In this document: positions 6,394 to 8,243 of the stretch, piece by piece
Numbering within the stretch: position 1 is the stretch's first letter
Layout: every line of letters begins with the position of its first letter
From: Deltaproteobacteria bacterium
GTDB lineage: Bacteria; Myxococcota; XYA12-FULL-58-9; JAUUZB01
Length of the DNA stretch: 8,243 bases
Direction: 5' to 3'
NCBI GenBank assembly: GCA_030590185.1
Contig: JAUUZB010000114.1
Coordinates: 1-8,243, forward strand
The notes under the pieces: generated by a model
Database searches by the model: none
Seen by the model: only the letters and a program-made list of their open reading frames with translations
What the model was told of the DNA's origin: nothing
Translations under genes and position numbers: made by a program

Positions 6394-7695
6394 TTACGGA
6401 AGCTGAAGCTGGACCGGGTTCGGATCCTCCCGCCCGAGCAACTCGAGCAGGGAGAAGCCCCGGTGGCTCTGCTGCGGTACCGGGGTAGTGCCGGCGGAGA
6501 GCCAGAAGTGGCGCCGCTCCGGATCGAAGATCACCGAGTAGAGCGCGCCGTTGGTGGCCAAGGTGAGGTCGTCGTCGAAGGTATCGAGGGAGCTCTCTTC
6601 GCCGGTGTCCGGGTCAATGCGGTCGCGGACCACCGCCAGGAGGTTGTCGCGATCGAGCTCACCGTAGACGGTCTGGTCGCCGTCGGGCAGGACCAGCTGC
6701 TCGAGCCGGAGCTGGCGCTTGGCCGAGCTGTCCGGGATCGGGCTCACGTCGAGGTCGACGGTCGTCTCCGCGGCGAAGTGGTTGAGCTCGAACAGTACGC
6801 CCTCCTCGAGCTCGCGGACCGCCATGCCGAGGGGTGACATTTCATAGGCCTCACCGGAACCCTCGTCGCCATCGGTCACCACGATCGTCTCCCAGGAGAT
6901 GTGGTTGATGCCCTCGGCGAGCGCCCGGGCTTCGGAGAGAGAGCTCGCCTCGGCGAGCATGCGCGCCACCAGTTGCACGTGACTGCGGCCCTCCAGCTCG
7001 TAGGCGCGGGTGCTCGGCGGACTGACCTCGTTCGAGCCGACGGTCAAGCCATCGACGTTCATGCCGGTATAGGGGGAGAGGTTGCCCGGGAAGCCGATGA
7101 ACACGTGGGGTAGCTCGCCGGTGGGCTCGCGCACGAAGATCACCGGGTAGGCGAGGACAAATTCGTTTTCAAACCAATCGAGCAAACGGGCATGGTAGAG
7201 ACGACCGTCGCTGGTGGCGGCGCCGGCGGCCACAATCTGCGAGCAGCCGGGCGCGTCAGGCATACCGTTCGTGAGGATCTCGACCACCACGTCGCCGAAG
7301 TTCAACAACAGGCACTCGCGCATGGTCCAGTTTTCGTCGGCCAGCGTGTCGACCAGGCCCTGACACTCCTCCACGATCTCTGGGTAGGATTGCGACTCGG
7401 CGACCGGGCCGAGGTCGTAAGCGTCGGCGATGCCGATGAACAGCTGCATCATGACGTCCTCCTGGAGGAAGACGCCACCCACGATGAGCTCCTCGCGTAG
7501 CAGCTCGGCGTGCTGTTGACCCATCTCGTAGGGAGTGCCCTCGAGGCGCACGATGGTGTAGGGCCCGGCGGCCTCGCGGCGTGGCAGCTCGACGTCGAGC
7601 TCCGGCGTCTCACCACAACCCAGCGGCGCGACGAACGCCAGGCAGAGCAGCGTCGCGGTGACGGACTGGGAGGATCGGTGGATCAGTGCTGGCAT
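6394..7695 (-). CDS. Exported C45-family (isopenicillin N acyltransferase-like) Ntn-hydrolase, probable lipoprotein, 433 aa
   Basis: This family consists of self-cleaving N-terminal nucleophile hydrolases that cleave or transfer acyl groups on amide bonds. The product matches it along its length. Near residues 46-66 is YTIVRLEGTPYEMGQQHAELL, close to the G-x-PYE-x-G-x2-HG entry motif, with Ala in place of the usual final Gly. The presumed cleavage site and nucleophile are Gly150-Cys151-Ser152, followed by TSDGRLYHARLLDW (161-174), the usual ATxDG...GRNxDW element. Then come MNVDGLTVGSNE (212-223) and NHF (305-307). Autoproteolysis before Cys151 would give an alpha chain of about 15 kDa and a beta chain of about 30 kDa. 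ATG 7695 was chosen because it begins an export signal ending in FVAPLGC (Cys27); the lipobox is imperfect (Pro at -3), so lipid anchoring is likely rather than certain. ATG 7776 would add 27 charged residues before the signal. The substrate cannot be told from sequence. No biosynthetic cluster surrounds it. Confidence 0.88.
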   Translation of the reverse strand: MPALIHRSSQSVTATLLCLAFVAPLGCGETPELDVELPRREAAGPYTIVRLEGTPYEMGQQHAELLREELIVGGVFLQEDVMMQLFIGIADAYDLGPVAESQSYPEIVEECQGLVDTLADENWTMRECLLLNFGDVVVEILTNGMPDAPGCSQIVAAGAATSDGRLYHARLLDWFENEFVLAYPVIFVREPTGELPHVFIGFPGNLSPYTGMNVDGLTVGSNEVSPPSTRAYELEGRSHVQLVARMLAEASSLSEARALAEGINHISWETIVVTDGDEGSGEAYEMSPLGMAVRELEEGVLFELNHFAAETTVDLDVSPIPDSSAKRQLRLEQLVLPDGDQTVYGELDRDNLLAVVRDRIDPDTGEESSLDTFDDDLTLATNGALYSVIFDPERRHFWLSAGTTPVPQQSHRGFSLLELLGREDPNPVQLQLP

Positions 7696-7702
7696 GGGGG
7701 GC

Positions 7703-7731
7703 CGTGTACCATTCCGATCCCCAGTCGCCAA
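7703..7731 (-). promoter_or_regulatory. Candidate promoter of the C45 gene, possibly giving a leaderless transcript
   Basis: On the minus strand TTGGCG (7731-7726), a 17-base spacer and TGGTACACG (an extended -10 of TGn-TACACG, hexamer 7708-7703) would place the start of transcription at 7695-7696, on the A of the chosen ATG. No Shine-Dalgarno sequence precedes this ATG, which agrees with a leaderless message. The hexamer matches are only moderate. Confidence 0.3.
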
Positions 7732-7748
7732 GGCGTTGCGTATCGCCT

Positions 7749-7785
7749 CGCCGCGGTGCGTTGAGCGGCGGGCCACGCCGCGGTG
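7749..7785. repeat. Ten-base direct repeat with competing GC hairpins downstream of the cyclohydrolase gene
   Basis: CGCCGCGGTG occurs at 7749-7758 and again at 7776-7785, with GCGGCG (7765-7770) between. GCGGCG can pair with either CGCCGC (7749-7754, loop 10; or 7776-7781, loop 5), giving two mutually exclusive six-base GC stems. It lies in the 111-bp gap between the cyclohydrolase stop and the C45 start. No T run follows, so intrinsic termination is doubtful. The rest of the gap (7696-7748) holds the candidate C45 promoter. Confidence 0.35.
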
Positions 7786-7806
7786 TGCCTAGGGATCCGC
7801 CTCGCC

Positions 7807-8243
7807 TCAGTCCTCCTCGGGCTCCGGCGGTGAGCTCTCCAGCGCCTCGGCCGGGATCAGGTGGCCATGCTCGCGTTTGGAGGTCAGGTAGCGGCGGTTG
7901 AAGCTGTTGACCCCGGCGATGAGCGGCTCCTGGGTCTCCACCTCGAGGCCGAGCGCCTCGAGGCCCTCGCGCTTGAGTGGATTGTTGCCGAGCAGACGGA
8001 TCCGGTGGCGGTCGCCCCGCAGGTATCTCAGGATGCGGCCGGCATCGGAGAAATCCCGGCAGTCGGTGGGCAGCCCGAGGCGTTCGTTCGCCTGGTAGGT
8101 GTCGTCACCGGCGTCCTGCAGCAGGTAGGTGATCGCCTTGGCCCACAGGCCGATACCGCGGCCCTCGTGCCCGGCCATGTAGATCAGCGCTCCGACTCCC
8201 TCATGGACAATCTGGGCCAGGGCGGCTTGCAGTTGGGCCTGGC
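7807..8243 (-). CDS. ribA: GTP cyclohydrolase II, C-terminal 144 residues (5' end outside window)
   Basis: GTP cyclohydrolase II opens GTP to the diaminopyrimidine that begins riboflavin synthesis, in the cytoplasm, using one zinc and magnesium. The visible part begins just after the CxC zinc cysteines (QAQLQAAL aligns with E. coli GFQLEAAL). It then shows IYMAGHEGRGIGLWAK (the EGR GTP-binding motif), LLQDAGDDTYQAN, LGLPTDCRDFS (Asp and Arg aligning with E. coli catalytic Asp126 and Arg128), RIRLLGNNPLKREGLEALG and YLTSKREHGH. The Thr of the usual LLTNNP (E. coli Thr149, a GTP contact) is Gly here, while the Lys aligning with Lys154 is kept. An acidic 17-residue tail (ALESSPPEPEED at its end) follows the family's normal end. 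Whether a DHBP synthase domain is fused upstream, as in RibBA, cannot be seen. The downstream gene on the same strand is the unrelated C45 enzyme 111 bp away. Confidence 0.94.
   Translation of the reverse strand, partial: QAQLQAALAQIVHEGVGALIYMAGHEGRGIGLWAKAITYLLQDAGDDTYQANERLGLPTDCRDFSDAGRILRYLRGDRHRIRLLGNNPLKREGLEALGLEVETQEPLIAGVNSFNRRYLTSKREHGHLIPAEALESSPPEPEED

Noticed and set aside
7696..7776. Longer start (ATG 7776) for the C45 enzyme
   Set aside because: It adds 27 charged residues ahead of an obvious export signal and would remove the intergenic space holding the candidate promoter.

Overview
The window is GC-rich, densely coding DNA that looks like the chromosome of a myxobacterium or a relative (Myxococcota / former Deltaproteobacteria). 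Three things suggest this. Codons mostly end in G or C. The window opens with a secreted protein full of Asp/Asn-rich 'DGVDNDGD' repeats and 'C-x4-D-C' cysteine modules, a style typical of that group. Three further products appear to be exported or membrane-anchored. The taxonomic call is an inference; there is no rRNA or strict marker gene here.

Layout, left to right. (1) Positions 3-866 and about 848-3931, plus strand: one very large secreted Cys-rich, calcium-binding-like multidomain protein, cut by the left window edge and apparently split by a one-base frameshift near 850-866. The same cysteine modules occur on both sides of the break. (2) 3955-5091, minus strand, converging on it: a lipoprotein with two near-equal 138-residue discoidin-like repeats, each with four conserved cysteines. 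(3) 5151-5471, plus strand, divergent from the lipoprotein across 59 bp: a 106-residue protein with one N-terminal membrane helix and a Cys2-Cys2 zinc-ribbon-like end. (4) 5506-6255, minus strand: a 249-residue protein of unknown function with a strong ribosome binding site and a plausible promoter. (5) 6394-7695, minus strand: an exported, probably lipid-anchored Ntn-hydrolase of the C45 (isopenicillin N acyltransferase-like) family, with a possible leaderless promoter. (6) 7807-8243, minus strand: the C-terminal two thirds of GTP cyclohydrolase II (riboflavin pathway), cut by the right window edge.

How the genes relate. Nothing marks the window as one operon or pathway. The left half is cell-surface and envelope material: the Cys-rich giant, the discoidin-like lipoprotein and the small membrane zinc ribbon. 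The three right-hand genes share a strand but are separated by 111 and 138 bp and have unrelated products, so they are probably separate or loosely linked transcription units. I see no mobile element, CRISPR array, tRNA or rRNA, and no recognisable defence or biosynthetic system. The points most worth a second look are the frameshifted giant, the exact internal duplication in the lipoprotein, the secreted C45 enzyme and a substituted GTP-contact position in the cyclohydrolase.
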